Assembly (NCBI GenBank): GCA_020650975.1
Contig: JAIPMN010000449.1
Span: 31,489-95,488 of the forward strand
Origin: Apostichopus californicus
Taxonomy: Eukaryota; Echinodermata; Holothuroidea; Aspidochirotida; Stichopodidae
Direction: 5' to 3'
Length of the DNA stretch: 64,000 nt
Positions 36,928 to 50,361 of this stretch are shown here, piece by piece; within the stretch, counting starts at the first letter, position 1; each line of letters opens with the position of its first letter. Both the position numbers and the translations under genes were made by a program. The notes below the pieces were generated by a model. It was not told the DNA's origin and did no database searches. It worked only from the letters and a program-made list of their open reading frames with translations.

Positions 36928-39635
36928 ATGCAAGCAAACATCCAACACCACATGAAAGTCAAACTCCTCCTCAGAATAACCTTCACTCCTTGAATCAAAC
37001 ACACAGTCTAAAGCTTCAAGTTTTGATGCTGCATTTTACATGGGTTTTATCATTGTGTCACCTCTTACAAACCCATAAATATTCACACATAGTACAAGAG
37101 ACATATCTCCATGAAACCATATAACCGGTTTAAGTACAAACTGAATTTTACAAACTAAGTGAAATAAAGACTATTTCCTGTCTCAAACATTATAAATCTC
37201 TTAACTCTTTATATACAAACCTGTCAATGTTATGCCTTTACTATCACTGTGGGGAGTGATTTTGGTTAATGGTGGTTTATGGTATCATAAGATTGAAGAA
37301 ACATGCAACATATAACTTCAAATGTAAACTACAACATTACCTCTATACTTGTGGGCAGATTGCTAGAGCATATTAGGCTAACTTTTATATTTGATAAAAT
37401 TAACAACATCTCTAAAAGTAATTTACCAACTGTTTAAAACATTGACACCAAAACTGAGCAATGCAAATCTAATGCTACAATATACACACTACCAAATATA
37501 TGTCCATCTCCCTTCACCAACAAAAAAGTGAGTAAATGTAATTAATGTATACTCTACAATAAGTCTTGCTAGGTAAACCTAGTATTTACACAAAGCAATT
37601 ACTAAAATGAGTTATATTGCAGACATGTATAAATCTTTAACAAAAGAGAAATATTGAATTACAAATGAAGGACTTTTGTAACCAACGATTCTCATTAATA
37701 ATCTTTCTGGATCAATTTTACTCCAAACAAATCCACAGGGGCCATCTACTTTGGGCATCTGAAATAGTGAATGGCTTTATAACAATATAAAGCTACACAT
37801 CAACTACAAACAGTTAAAAGATGCACTTGGTAAAGCCACAGATTTATTATTCTTATGCAATTTCTAGTTCTGGCAACTTTACCAATCTTATGAACCAAAA
37901 GACACTGCAATCGATCAACTTAAGAATATCTGAAGCTTCTAAATGAACGGCAGTGCAAGCTATCCTATTCAGATGAAACCAACCTAACCCATGTCCCATT
38001 TCCAAGACCCACTCCCACCCCACTTGATCCTCCTATGGCATAAATCTTCCTTTAAAGCAAATTTCCTGTTTTACTGGTAATGGTTGGCAACACAATGATA
38101 ACGTTCAATTGCACAGCAAATAAAAAAGTTATGCTATAACTTGAAATGCGTGACTCAAATAGCAACTGTGTGGACTCAGCGTGTTTACAGTAGCTAGGTA
38201 AATTTTATGGTTAACTTAGCACAGAAATATAGCCACAGGTCAAAGCACACATTGTTCAGATGCCTATTCAATGCAAAATATTAGTTTCAAAAGGTATCAA
38301 AGCAAAAACAGTTTCAAGAAAGAGATAAAAACAGGGCAGCAGAAAAAAACAAGTCAACTTTTTGCTTTTCCCTGTGGTTTACATGTCAATGAATTAAGTG
38401 CTATAGTTTCCACACAAAGTACTTGGCTGGTTACTGCATGACATGGCTCCTAACTGTACAAGAATACAACTACCTGCAATGGTGAATCATTACTCGTCAC
38501 TTGTAAATAACACTATGTCTTTATGCTGAGATTTACATTGAATGTATTTAAATTCCCTTCAACTTAATCCCATTCTGACTGTAAAGGAAATACATAATAG
38601 TAGTCAATGCTATCATAGTATCCTGAAAAGCCCAAGAATCAATCTGGGATGATCTGATCCCCATCCCCTGATCTGATCTTCTCTTCTACCCCCGGGATGA
38701 CACCACACCTGACCGCCCATGACAACCTAGTATTTACAACACTCAGTCAGAAGTCTCAATATTATTTACCAATCTGAATCTGCACCTCTAATTGAAAAGG
38801 TTTTCCACAGTTTACAAAAGTGTTGTGACTGACATTAAAGGGTTTGTTCGTAGTAATGTTCTCAATCCCCTATTTGTTCTCTAATCATCTGTGGCATTAA
38901 ATAAACAAACTCCATTTTGGTGATTACAAACAATGAGGACCGATCTGGAAGAATAAATGTATAGCATTAAGAAAGCGTTTATTCTAAGGATGCTATTACT
39001 TCACCAGAGATTTACAATAGCGTTAGTTTTATGATGAAGATACGTATGCAAAGATTATTAACAATGAGAGTTCCTCTTTTCTTGAAAAGCAGAGTTGTAA
39101 AATGTACTTAAGTGGCAACGGGGAAAACCATTTGTGAATTGTTTACCCAAGAGAGTTTATACAAAATCTCTTGCAAATGACCATGCAGCAACATAACCAT
39201 TGTCATCAAATGTGTAGGAAGACCTCGCATTTAAGACATTTGTAAGTCTCCATAGGAAAGGAGACAATCACAGATAATAACAACCAAGGGCAGACTTCCC
39301 CCTTACAGCCTAAAACTTTATGCTGCTAGCAATTATCTTTTAAACACTGTAAACATCCTCAAAGTTCAGAAGTGCACACCATTGATTACCATTACAATGT
39401 ATGACATTTATAATTCTTTTTTTTCCCCTCCAAACTGACCTACCAAACAACATATTCAATAACATTATAAATTGGAAGAATTGCAGGCTCTTTGAATTTG
39501 GGGTTTTCTAATTCCATTTTCACTGCTCTTTAATTTCTTATTTCCAATGGTAGACAACCAATGTTTATTAAATATCACCAGTTTTTCTGTCATACAAGTT
39601 TAAGTGTGGACAAAAGAACTGGTTTATAAATTGGT
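36928..39635. other. AT-rich interval without recognised genes
   Basis: Unique sequence only. No repeats or coding signals that I can support. Confidence 0.45.
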
Positions 39636-40170
39636 GCCATAGTATTGTGTATACACACTGAGGTACCATGTTACTGTGTAATCACTGAGGTACCTTAGTA
39701 TTGTGTATACACACTGAGGTACCATAGTATTGTGTATAAACACTGAGGTACCATATTACTGTGTGTAATCACTGAGGTACCATAGTATTGTGTGTAATCA
39801 CTGAGGTACCATAGTATTGTGTGTAATCACTCAGGTACCATATTACTGTGTGTAATCACTCAGGTACCATAGTATTGTGTATACACACTGAGGTACCATA
39901 GTATTGTGTTTACACACTGAGGTACAATATTACTGTGTGTAATCACTGAGGTACCATAGTATTGTGTGTAAACACTGAGGTACCATATAGTACTGTGTGT
40001 GAACACTGACATACCCCATATTTCTGTGTATTAAGACTTAGGTACCATATATAGTTCTGTGTATAAACTCTGAGGTGCCCCATATTACTGTGTATAAAGA
40101 CTGAGGTAACACAGCACATTTTATAAACACTGAGGTACCCTTTAATACTCTGTGTAAACATTAACTTACC
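39636..40170. repeat. Minisatellite of about 29 bp, about 18 diverged copies
   Basis: Units follow CACTGAGGTACCATAGTATT plus GTGTGTAATCA or GTGTATACACA. Divergence increases toward the high-coordinate end (copies after about 40000 are degenerate), a common sign of array decay at one edge. Confidence 0.9.
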
Positions 40171-42051
40171 ATAGTACTATGTACAAACACTAATCACACC
40201 ATGTACAAATGCAGTGGGTGAATACAATTCAAGATACACACATTAAAGTGAACAATGACAATCCCCACTTCAGTAATTTGCAAAACCAGCCTAAACTATA
40301 AACACTGTAATGATAAAAAATAGTCCTCTCTCCTACCTTGCCAAGGTAGGGTGGGTGCAAAGTGTAACATTATAGATATATAGTAAATTAAGGCGTGAAA
40401 TCTGGTAATTTCACAATCCTTAGCTTGAAACCATTTTTGATCTTTGGTCCTTCAAGTGTTTAAACAAAGCCGTGCAGTCACCTTAGTTCAAGTATTGACT
40501 TATTCCATATTATCATGACATGGTAAACAACTCTTCTTCAATACACAGTTTACAATCTCATAGTTAGATGTATGTCACTAACTTAACAGGATGGCTCTAG
40601 CCCTGCAGGGTAATAGAGATCTTGCCAGAATATATCCCTGGGAATGAACACATCTAGTTGCATTTCTCATGTTGTAACACAAAACAAAATAAGCATAAAC
40701 TCTTCCATTAAAAAGTTTAATCAATGAACAGTCATATCAGAAAGCTCATCACACCTCCAGGTATACCTAGTACAAGAAACAAAACTACTTGATTTCTGTG
40801 ATTTAGTTAGTCCCAAAGCGTATGGTAGGTCAACAATTTGGACAAAAACACTTTCAGATAAAATCTCATGAGCATTGATATTTGAGAGGCACTGGAAACG
40901 AATTGACATAGACAATTTTATCAAACTTTGTGTGAATATTTCTTCTTTTTTTCCTTTCATGCAAATTTGTGGACTTAAAATGCAACAGAGTGAACAGACT
41001 AATTGAAGATGAAACATGACAAGACTGACTATTTACTGACTATCTGGCAGAGGCAGGAAGAGGAAAGAGAGAGAGTGAATGGGTGAATGGAAAGATGAGA
41101 AGGTTGGCAAAGGTTATAAGGTCTCTCCATTACATTTTTCCTTTGTGCTTATACATAACCAGATACAAATATAGCTTAGTTAACACTTTTAGTGTTATTT
41201 GTTTCTTAAACTAGTTCCATAGCAAATCAAAGAGTGTGGCAAAGCCTAGAAGACTAAACATTGTTTATAAAAACAAGATATGTAAAAGATGTGCAATACT
41301 AGAAGCATAACTTTCCTTTGTAACAAATTATAGCCAGGTCTTAGATTACATTCACCAAAACTTCCAGTAGACCCTGGTAAGATACTTGGGTTTAAGGTTG
41401 TAGAGTGTATAAGCATCTAGGCTTTTGTACTAAGTATGTACTTTAAACAGTTCAAAGCCAGTTGTAATCCCATCTAGGGCACTTATTAAGCAAACTCAAG
41501 GGCAAATAGGGAACAGACAATTTGTGTAACTAAACTACTCAACTAATGTAAATTTTGTAGATAAATCAAAATCAAGCTTGGCCGTTTACTCGTAAACCAT
41601 GTTATCCTTGTTATTTCTGTTATACTTATAAAAAATAAAGTTGATATACTTCCTAGTAGAGTGATAAAACAACATCCTGCTCGTACAGATCTAAAAAATA
41701 ATGGAAGTCTTTATAATGGAGCAATATCTACCATTTTCATTTAATAAACAGGAACAATAAAAATATAATTTCTATAAGTCTGTTAGATCAAACAACCAGT
41801 GAGCAGTTAGTCTGTAATGTGTACGTCACACATAATAACTGCAGTGACAGCATTTGTACTAAAGATTTGTTGTAGTCTACACACAAACAACATCAATTAA
41901 CACTATAGTTGAAGGACACTGATTAGATTTACCTTCTTCCACCTTAACGATAACTGACAAAGGCAAATTATTCAGAAGTTTGAAAATATCCTTGATAAGA
42001 TGTACTCAAACAAAACACCAATAGCAATAAGGAAAGCTGAACTAAACTTAC
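40171..42051. other. 5'-most part of the proposed intron 1, no other feature
   Basis: AT-rich unique sequence. CCTACCTTG/CAAGGTAGG forms a small inverted repeat at about 40335-40353. No second exon-like frame with a donor was found beside exon 1. Confidence 0.4.
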
Positions 42052-42367
42052 CACCATTTCTGACATTGCTGACATATCCGTGCACTTCGTTGTTAGATTG
42101 GAATGAAATTAGCGTTAAAAGGAAGAATAATACTGATAAATGTCGCCTTCTCCATCTGAAATTTAGTGAAGAGAGTACTCGACTGCTGATCCATGGCGTG
42201 GAATTATGATGGAAGGTTTGTATTGCACATTTACTGTTCTCTGTATCTTGCACTCGATACCTTTGTGCTTGCAACCACGAGTGCATTTTATGACAACCAT
42301 TTCTCAAACTAAAGTTTTCACTTGACTGGTCCTTTCTGTTACAAGGAATAACAGTTTCAGATGCCAT
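42052..42367 (-). CDS. egfr: Candidate exon 1 of the ErbB/EGFR gene (signal peptide/N-terminus)
   Basis: A minus-strand open frame starts at an ATG in good context (AAAATGG, 42367). An in-frame TGA lies 39 bp before it. The frame runs 105 codons plus one base to a consensus donor, GGTG|GTAAGTTT (GT at 42051-42050). Residues about 71-75 are RWRRR, followed by a hydrophobic core (HLSVLFFLLTLISF) and then SNNEVHGYVSNVRNG. That is a signal peptide or signal anchor followed by a short mature stretch. The exon ends in phase 1 with G, and exon 2 starts with TT, giving GTT (Val) directly before CTGT. EGFR exon 1 is also known to end in phase 1 just before the VC.GT motif. The roughly 70-residue extension before the hydrophobic core is odd. 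NST and NFS sequons lie in that extension. The peptide itself is not diagnostic, so the assignment rests on strand, phase and position. It could instead be the first exon of another secreted or membrane protein. Confidence 0.55.
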
Positions 42368-44587
42368 TTTCTCTTTCTTAGTGTCAAAACAATGTTCAAT
42401 TAGTCACCTATAAATTTTTCTATCATGAAACCAAAATAGATCTGTGCATTATGAAAATAAAATTTTGTTATTTATATCCAACAAAAAACTACCTCTTCAA
42501 TTTTTCATGACAAAATGATTAAACAGTATTTAGTTTGGCATCAACAGTTATCTAAATATGAAGATGAGGAATAATCCTGTTTCTTGTCAGTAAGCAGTTT
42601 GCAAACAACATCTCAGAATTATACGCCTCTCATCCACTGTTTCCCAGTTCACACGTCTTTCACAGTGTATTAGACACAAGTCACTAATGTTTTATATTTC
42701 TAACACCCTTTCTTACTTGGCTGCGACCCCTAACTTGCCACAACATAAAATTTTCAGGGGGCCAAAAAATTTATGATCATCGCCCCAGCTTTGTAGCTTT
42801 CATTAGTCAGACGTGGTTCAGTTGCTTAAACTTGATCAAGTGGGAGTCATTATCAGAGCCGACAGACAGCGAGATTCAGGTCACTCACAACCTAAACTCA
42901 CTTGAGTATGTTGATGTCAGTAGCTCTAATCAGCAATGATATCAAGGTCACAGTGTCAGCTGGAATTTAATCAGAACTGTTGTTCAAAAGAAGAAAAGAA
43001 TTAGCTCTTACGCCTGATTTTACCTACACCTTGGATGAACACAAAACCTCTCCATTCCAGTAAATGATAAACCCCTTCGTACAGTCCAAAAAGTTAAAAT
43101 CTTCCGCAGCTTGAAGTCTAGAATTTCCTGGTAAATCAATCACTTGTAGATAAAGTTGTTAATTACTGCAATTACAGCCAGTGATCACAAAAATTAAGGT
43201 ATTTAAAAGAACAGTTCCCTACTGTCACAAACTTTTAACAATATTCCAGTCTCAATATGTTATGTCATCACAAATGGCACACATTTAAATTATGCATACA
43301 GCTCCTTCCAAAGTAACTTCCCTCTTCACAAAATATCCCAGATGTCGTCTGCTACCGGCTAAAATTACTGTCCAACGGAGAGAGCAACACAAACTACACA
43401 GGGCAAAAATTCATTAGAAGCGGTATCATGTGAGTCTGTTAATGGAGTGAGAGAGAAGTGAGGGTTTGCAGATGCAATCAAGTAAACTCCTTCTCAAACT
43501 GTTGAGAGTTGTGGTAGTCAATTAATGGACTCGGAGAGTTGACAATATTGAGAGTACGGTCTGTGTGAGGAAGATGACTGTGAGCTAGCTCTGCTGATAT
43601 CTAATGCAACAACAACAGACCAACCAAACCACAAAAAAATATAAGTAGCTATTAATCCAATGTCTGGCTGAAGATGAAGATGAGAGCTGGAAACTATTCA
43701 AGTTTTGTGACACCTCTGAAATTCATTTCAGGTCAAACTGGTTTTGTCTTCAGGGGACAGACAGTGCTGTGTTCTTCAAAGCAAGTTTGATGGCAAAGAT
43801 TTTCAAACCTTCTAAAAACATCTGAGCTATTCACTTTAACTCCTTTGGGGATGTTGAAGTTGAAACCAAATCACAAATCTCTGGCTCAACTTACTCCTCT
43901 GCAATGTTATGGTAAATCCTTTTTGTAAATGTATCTTACACAATGATCAGACAGTGATATTCAGTCCCTGTCTAACTCTAGTGAGGAACAGTCAAAGCTT
44001 TACAGCAATGTAAAACAAAAATCCAGGCCATCACACAAAAAGCCCTTGGAAAACCAAATCAACAAGTTATGGAACATCCACTTTTAACTTATTCTTGAAG
44101 CCAATGAAGTATATTACCAGGTCTGCTGGAGGTCCCTGTAAGCATACTGATTACTATTTGTTTGAACTAGTGGAACATGCCTCCTCAGTGGTGCACACAG
44201 AGACCTGGTAGCAAAGCTATATCTTCATACACGTAAACAGTTCCCTCAATATGACACGATGTGTAAGTGACTAGTTCAATTAAATAAAAACTGTAAACAA
44301 AGCATTTACTCTGTTTGTAAAGACCTCACCAATAAGTTTAGTAACCCTGCAGTGAATCATCCAGGCAGAACAACTCCAGGGTTAGTCAGGCAACAGCATG
44401 CAGTCAGTGTATTTTAATGAAGTTGTGTGTGAAGGGCATTATCAATCAAAGTGGAGAGTTTACCATCAAAAGCTGGAATGAAACTTAATGAGCTTAAAGC
44501 TGGTAAATAAAAGACTTAGTCTTAAAGAGTCCATTTGAAAGGTCAAACTGTACACAAAAAGTAGAAAACACTAGGCAAAAAAACATT
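42368..44587. other. Upstream flank of exon 1, possible ErbB promoter/5'UTR region
   Basis: This sequence lies immediately 5' of the exon 1 ATG on the minus strand. CpG is only slightly raised (about 14 between 42720 and 43560). I see no TATA box or transcription start that I can defend. A non-coding upstream exon is possible. Confidence 0.3.
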
Positions 44588-44910
44588 TACAACAGGCTGA
44601 CTGAATATAATGTTATAATCATGTTCTTGTGCTTTGTAGCTCATACTAAAAAGCCCTAGAACACAGCCAATCAAAATAAAATATACAGCACAAGTACATC
44701 ATACATGTAACCTTACAGAGTATAACAATAGTAAGGAGTATCACAACAATTACAACAGGCTGACTGAATATAATGTTATAATCATGTTCTTGTGATTTGT
44801 AGCTCATACTAAAAAGCCCTAGAACCCAGCCAATCAAAATAAAATACCCAGCACAAGTACATCATACATGTAACCTTACAGAGTATAACAATAGTAAGGA
44901 GTACTATCAC
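44588..44910. repeat. 163-bp segmental tandem duplication
   Basis: TACAACAGGCTGACTGAATA at 44588 recurs at 44751 and the copies stay nearly identical for about 160 bp, differing by a few substitutions and a 3-base insertion near the end. The high identity indicates a recent duplication. Confidence 0.95.
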
Positions 44911-47900
44911 AATTGATCAGAAAATGGACATAAGCATTTATCATCTGTACCTTTCGATACATGCCTACCCCCCCCCCCACACTCACAACCATATCCTTGT
45001 ATTTTTTCCTGCATCATTCCCTTTTAATGAATAGATTAAGGTTTCAAAATGAACTTAAACTTTGAACTTGCCTACATCATAGTACCAAAGCTTCAAGGTT
45101 AATTTTATTAGAACTAGGCAACCAAGTAACCTGAATTCAATCTTCCAATATTAATGGTCTTACACATACAACATGGCTTGATCTACTGCTGTACCTACTG
45201 ACATAACACTGCAGCCAGGACATTAAACTCACAAAACAGAGAATCATAAAATGTCTCCATAAATCTTTTTTTTCTTCAGATACCTGAACTCTCTTTAAAA
45301 ATCACTTACAAATTTTTAATGGCAAGGTTACAAGCTCCCCTGGGGATCAGCAGGGTGAGCATTGATAGCCATCCCCTCCCCTCCAGCTTAATTATCCAAT
45401 CCCCCAACAACTGTCTGGGCAGCTTTGATCACTAATCTCTGACAATGAAACTCTTATTTACTACACTGATGAATGATGACTTACTCCCACCAAACACTGC
45501 AAAGGCTCAATGAACTCACAAATGTCAGAAGAAAATGAGGGCAGGATTTGCCATTTAAAATATAGCTCAGAATGCAATGTTGATGGGGGTGGGGTGGGGG
45601 TGGGAGTGGGCAGGGGAAAGGTTTTTTTATTCAGTTAAGTATGATAGGAAAAGCTAGAAATTAGTCAGGAATTGCAAGTCAAACTTCCAATTTCTTTCTA
45701 ATCAGGTTCATTTGTTGGCATTGACAAGAATAATTCTGATCAGGCTGGCAAATTTATGTTAAGGATGTGACATATGTAAACATCACATTTGCTATTCCAT
45801 GCAGTATGGCCAACCCTTAAGTACATGGTTCAGGAGCCCAGTTTCTGTTAATTGAAATAATTGTCTCTTCAGCAACTCTAAATACATCAAGTTTCATTAA
45901 GTTTTCTAGTCGGACTGATGGTTTGAAAATGAAAATAAAATCGTTGGCAATGGAGAATATCATCAAACCCACAAATGCTCCGCTCTGATACCAACTCTCT
46001 CCCTCTAACTTAAGACCATATACCTTGACCTTCAACCCTCCACTAAAGATTTTGATTGTTCTGTAGACTTAAATTAGCATGTTGAATGCCTCAAGCATAC
46101 ACTCCTACCTTACCCCTGCAACTGCAAAATTTCTCTAAATGTTATTCTATGCAACATAAAAAAAAATTGTTAAAATATAGATCCTTTAACCAGTACGCAC
46201 ACACTGGCCCCTTTTCTCCACAATTTGCTAATTTGCAAGCTGAGTGCATGTGGTATTCAGAGAAACAGCTGAGTCATATTGTACCTGTGCATACAAGAAA
46301 TATAACTAGCACACACTTTACCTTCATTCATATCAGGCATTCTCAAAGTAAATTTAAGCTTTCTTTCATGAGTGCAAAGCAAATCCTAGAAAGATCATTT
46401 TACTCCAAAATAGGACATAATTATTGACAAAAAGAATCTATGAATGACTAATTTTTTAATTATTTAAAGTGAATTTAACCAAAGAGAAATATAAATTCAT
46501 GAAGCAATCAAATAAATTTATCCAATCAATCTATCAGAGAATACAAGCACTTGAGAGAGTATGCAAGTAAGATTAATTTGTGAATGGTTTATCCAATTTT
46601 AAAACCAGAAAGCTAATAGGCTCACTGATTTCTTGCCACATTTCCTTGAGGACATGCAATGTAACACTGCACAAAAGATTTTGAAGTGACCATTGATGAA
46701 AGCAATATTCTTGTGTGGACTTTCAGTATATGCTGAAAAGATCAGTTGAGGTAGGAAAAATCTGGGCTGACATTTACAATCTAACATTAATTTCATAAAG
46801 GTGCTTGTAAATGTAATAAGAATGACCATCTCCCTTCCTTCTCCATCTGCCCCCTCCCACCTCCCACCTCCCTCCCACCTATCCCCAATCAAGATCTTGC
46901 CCTTTTTCCTTCCAATCAGAAGAAAAATATCTTTACTTTTTGTTTGGTTTAATTGCTTTTCTCATTACTCCAATAATTAACAAACTTTAAGAATTCCTCT
47001 ACACATCCTCTACACATAAGCTGATAAAATCAGAAGGACAATTACAAATATTTATGATTTGTGCCGCACATTATTGTCAAAGGCTGAACATTTAAGTAAT
47101 TGCATTCCAAGAAGAATAGACTTTTGCTGTTCTAAAATGTGACTTGAAGTGCTCTTCACTGGTCATTTAATGCATCCATAAATCAATCACTTTTAATGAT
47201 ATTTTCTATGCCTGCGATTCTCTCTTCCAATTAGGATCCCTGAAATAGCCTCATTTGAATAACACTGTATCGGCGTCAGTAACCCAGAGCAAATGCTGTG
47301 GTATTTATTAACCTGGCTTAACGGCCGTTTATTAGCTTTGAAGAATCATGGCGGAGGTGAAAAATCTCCCTGTCTAATTAAGACATCAAATCTCAGAAAT
47401 CAATCACAAGAATGAAACAACAGAAATCTTTACTGTTGTTGCATACCTACTGCTGCCATGCGTAACAGAATCGCTGTGTTGCCAGGTTGGTTCCTATGCC
47501 TCCCTCTATCATCACGTGAAACTTATTAATAAAGCCATGTTTACATAACAAACAGGGCATGTGTTTCCAACCAATGCTAACAACAACTAAAAAACCTCCA
47601 GTTCCGGTACTTCCACAGGGAAAAGTAAGGAATTTACAGCTAACAAAATTCATGATGTGTGTTCCATCACTCCTAGGAACACATCCCACAATGTATTTAT
47701 AATTTTCATTTCTATTCTTTATTAGTGACAATCTGCTTTAAGAAAAGAAAAGATCATTAACAAAAGTTGAAGTTGAGGCCGAATTAGAGGCCAAACTTGA
47801 GCCTAGCAGAAAGAGAGGGGGATGATGAGAAACAAGACCTATTATGGAGAAAAAGGCCAAACCATTAACAGATCACTCTAGGCATGATAGAGCAAGAAGT

Positions 47901-48180
47901 TGTTAGGAGACGTGAAGGATGTGAAGTTCACACATGTCTAGGACCATAGAAGAAGACGGGAGAGGGGCTGGTCAGACAAATAACCTCAACAGAATTGACT
48001 GGTCAACAAAGGAGGACAGAGATAACAAGTTACATATTACTCTAGGCAATATGTGGGTGGGGGGGGGGGGAGTAGCACTTCACTGCATCGTGGTGTATAC
48101 ACTACTAGTCTGAAGTTGCTATACAAAGAAACACTAGCATTTGATGTATAATCCTTCCAATGTGGACTACACTTTAAAGG
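44911..48180. other. Interval without recognised genes
   Basis: Contains G-rich (about 45583-45620) and C-rich (about 46848-46890) tracts. The open frame 46086-46427 (+, 113 codons) has no recognisable domain. 47200-47400 looks compositionally distinct (see findings). Confidence 0.45.
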
Positions 48181-49109
48181 CAATATCTCAAACCACCAAG
48201 TCTCTACACACAGTAAATGCACAGACTATAAAGTGATATCTCAAACCACCAAGTCACTACAAAATAAATGCACAAACTAAAGGTGATATCACAAACCAAG
48301 TCACTACAGAATAAATGCTCACACTGGGAAGGTGATATCTCAAACCACCAAGTCACTACACTCAGTAAATGCACAAAATATAAGGTGATATCTCAAACCA
48401 AGTCACTACAGATTAAATGCTCACACTGGGAAGGTGATATCTCAAACCACCAAGTCACTACAGATTAAATGCACACACTGGGAGAGTGATATCNNNNNNN
48501 NNNCACTGGGAGAGTGATATCTCAAACCAAGTCACTACAGATTAAATGCACACACTGGGAAGGTGATATCTCAAACCACCAAGTCACTACAGATTAAATG
48601 CACACACTGGGAAGGTGATATCTCAAACCACCAATTCACTACAGATTAATTGCACACACTGGGAAGGTGATATCTCAAACCACCAATTCACTACAGATTA
48701 AATGCACACACTGGGAAGGTGATATCTCAAACCACCAAGTCACTACAGATTAAATGCACACACTGGGAAGGTGATATCTCAAACCACCAAGTCATTACAG
48801 ATTAAATGCACACACTGGGAAGGTGATATCTCAAACCACCAAGTCACTACAGATTAAATGCTCACACTGGGAAGGTGATATCTCAAACCACCAAGTCACT
48901 ACAGATTAAATGCACACACTGGGAAGGTGATATCTCAAACCACCAAGTCACTACAGATTAAATGCACACACTGGGAGAGTGATATCTCAAACCAAGTCAC
49001 TACAGAATAAATGCTCACACTGGGAAGGTGATATCTCAAACCACCAAGTCACTACAGATTAAATGCACACACTGGGAAGGTGATATCTCAAACCACCAAT
49101 TCACTACAG
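48181..49109. repeat. 52-bp minisatellite, about 18 copies, with assembly gap
   Basis: The unit starts GTGATATCTCAAACCACCAA and continues GTCACTACAGATTAAATGC and ACACTGGGAAG. Copies lacking CACC are shorter. A 10-N gap (48494-48503) lies inside it, with the same CACTGGGAGAGTGATATC on both sides. Confidence 0.95.
48494..48503. other. Assembly gap (10 N)
   Basis: Ten N within the 52-bp array. The two flanks carry the same 18-base string, so the true copy number is uncertain. Confidence 0.97.
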
Positions 49110-50361
49110 AATTCCAAATCCCAATAAAAGTTTGATATTTCAGTATGCACAGCATCCCCACCTACCTACCAATAGGGTTGGCAATAACAATGAGACCTAT
49201 AATAATTACCAAAAACTTCAGCATCACCTGACAGTTAATGAGAAAGTAAGGCAGCTAATATAGCTACCTCTTCATAGCTTTAATTTAAATGTTACCCTGG
49301 GGCTATTCTGACCACTTAGCAGAGTTTACTTGGTGAAACGATGCAATTATCTTATGCAAGAATTAGCCAAAGTGCATGCAATTGGCATGGGACTTGAAGA
49401 TAATTTTCTTTGCTTGTCAAATTCACTGAACAAAACAACGTCATCTTCTTTAAAATTTCAAAGTGGAAGGAGAAAACAAGGGTATTCAGAAGATGGTAAC
49501 GGATATTACTGATTTCCGTTTGTGTCTTGACTCTCATAAGGAAGAAATCCAACTTATGGTAACAGTATTTAATTAAACTGATCTAGATTGAAGTATGGAC
49601 ACACTTAGAGCACAATAATGCTGGCCTGGGGAGAAATTAATGTCCCATGTACGTCAATGCATCCTCCCTAGATGTTTCTATCAAACTCTCCAGATGACTA
49701 ATTTGGCAACAAGAGAAGGTGCAACAAGCGCCTTCTATAATTTCATTTCACTTGGGCTCTGTAGTATTTGGGTAAAGGTCATCTTAGAACCAACCAGAAA
49801 ATTGATTGGTTTTCCAAGGGCTTCCCTTTTATGGCTCCAGGTGTGATGACAGTTGATCATTTGCAAAAGCATCACAAAATCATGTGGACACTAGTCAGGA
49901 CAAAGATGAGATAGATTTATCACGAGGACCAGAAAACATGGTGATCCCATATGCTCAGTAGAAACATGATCCAAACATAAACAATGGTTAACTGCTTTAC
50001 ATTTCTATGCATCTGCCACCAATTTCCCCTCCACATCCATCCCTCCCCCTCCTCTAACTCTAGTTAGAGAGTCGGAAGGGAGAATAAACAAGTTATAAAA
50101 CCTTAACATTATTCATGCAATTAATTTGAATTCATGAACAAAGAGCATACATAGTTAAGTATAGTTATGTGCTGCTATACCACATTTGACATTTGATATT
50201 ATACCACAAAGTGTGAGATTAATTTACTATTCACTCTTCTTTATTGTTTCACACCTGGAGCTTTGATAATATGATCCTGTCATTGTAATGGCCGCCAACT
50301 GATGTCCAAATATAGTTCTATAAAAGATGTAGGGCAGCCAAGAGCTGTTCTAGGCAAGGAA
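49110..50361. other. Interval without recognised genes
   Basis: Unique sequence between two large arrays. Short frames (49330-49512 and 49640-49846) lack recognisable motifs. Confidence 0.4.

Larger units (their letters stand above)
1121..42051 (-). other. egfr: Proposed ErbB intron 1, about 40.9 kb
   Basis: Bounded by the donor at 42051 and the acceptor at 1121 on the minus strand. The phases are compatible (G|TT). EGFR genes are known to have very long, regulatory first introns. Nearly all the repeats between 1.2 and 40.2 kb, and a possible plus-strand gene at 8.2-8.9 kb, would lie inside it. The span depends on exon 1 being correctly assigned. Confidence 0.5.

Noticed and set aside
46086-46427. 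113-codon plus-strand frame
   Set aside because: No family resemblance, no splice context, and low-complexity AT-rich codons.
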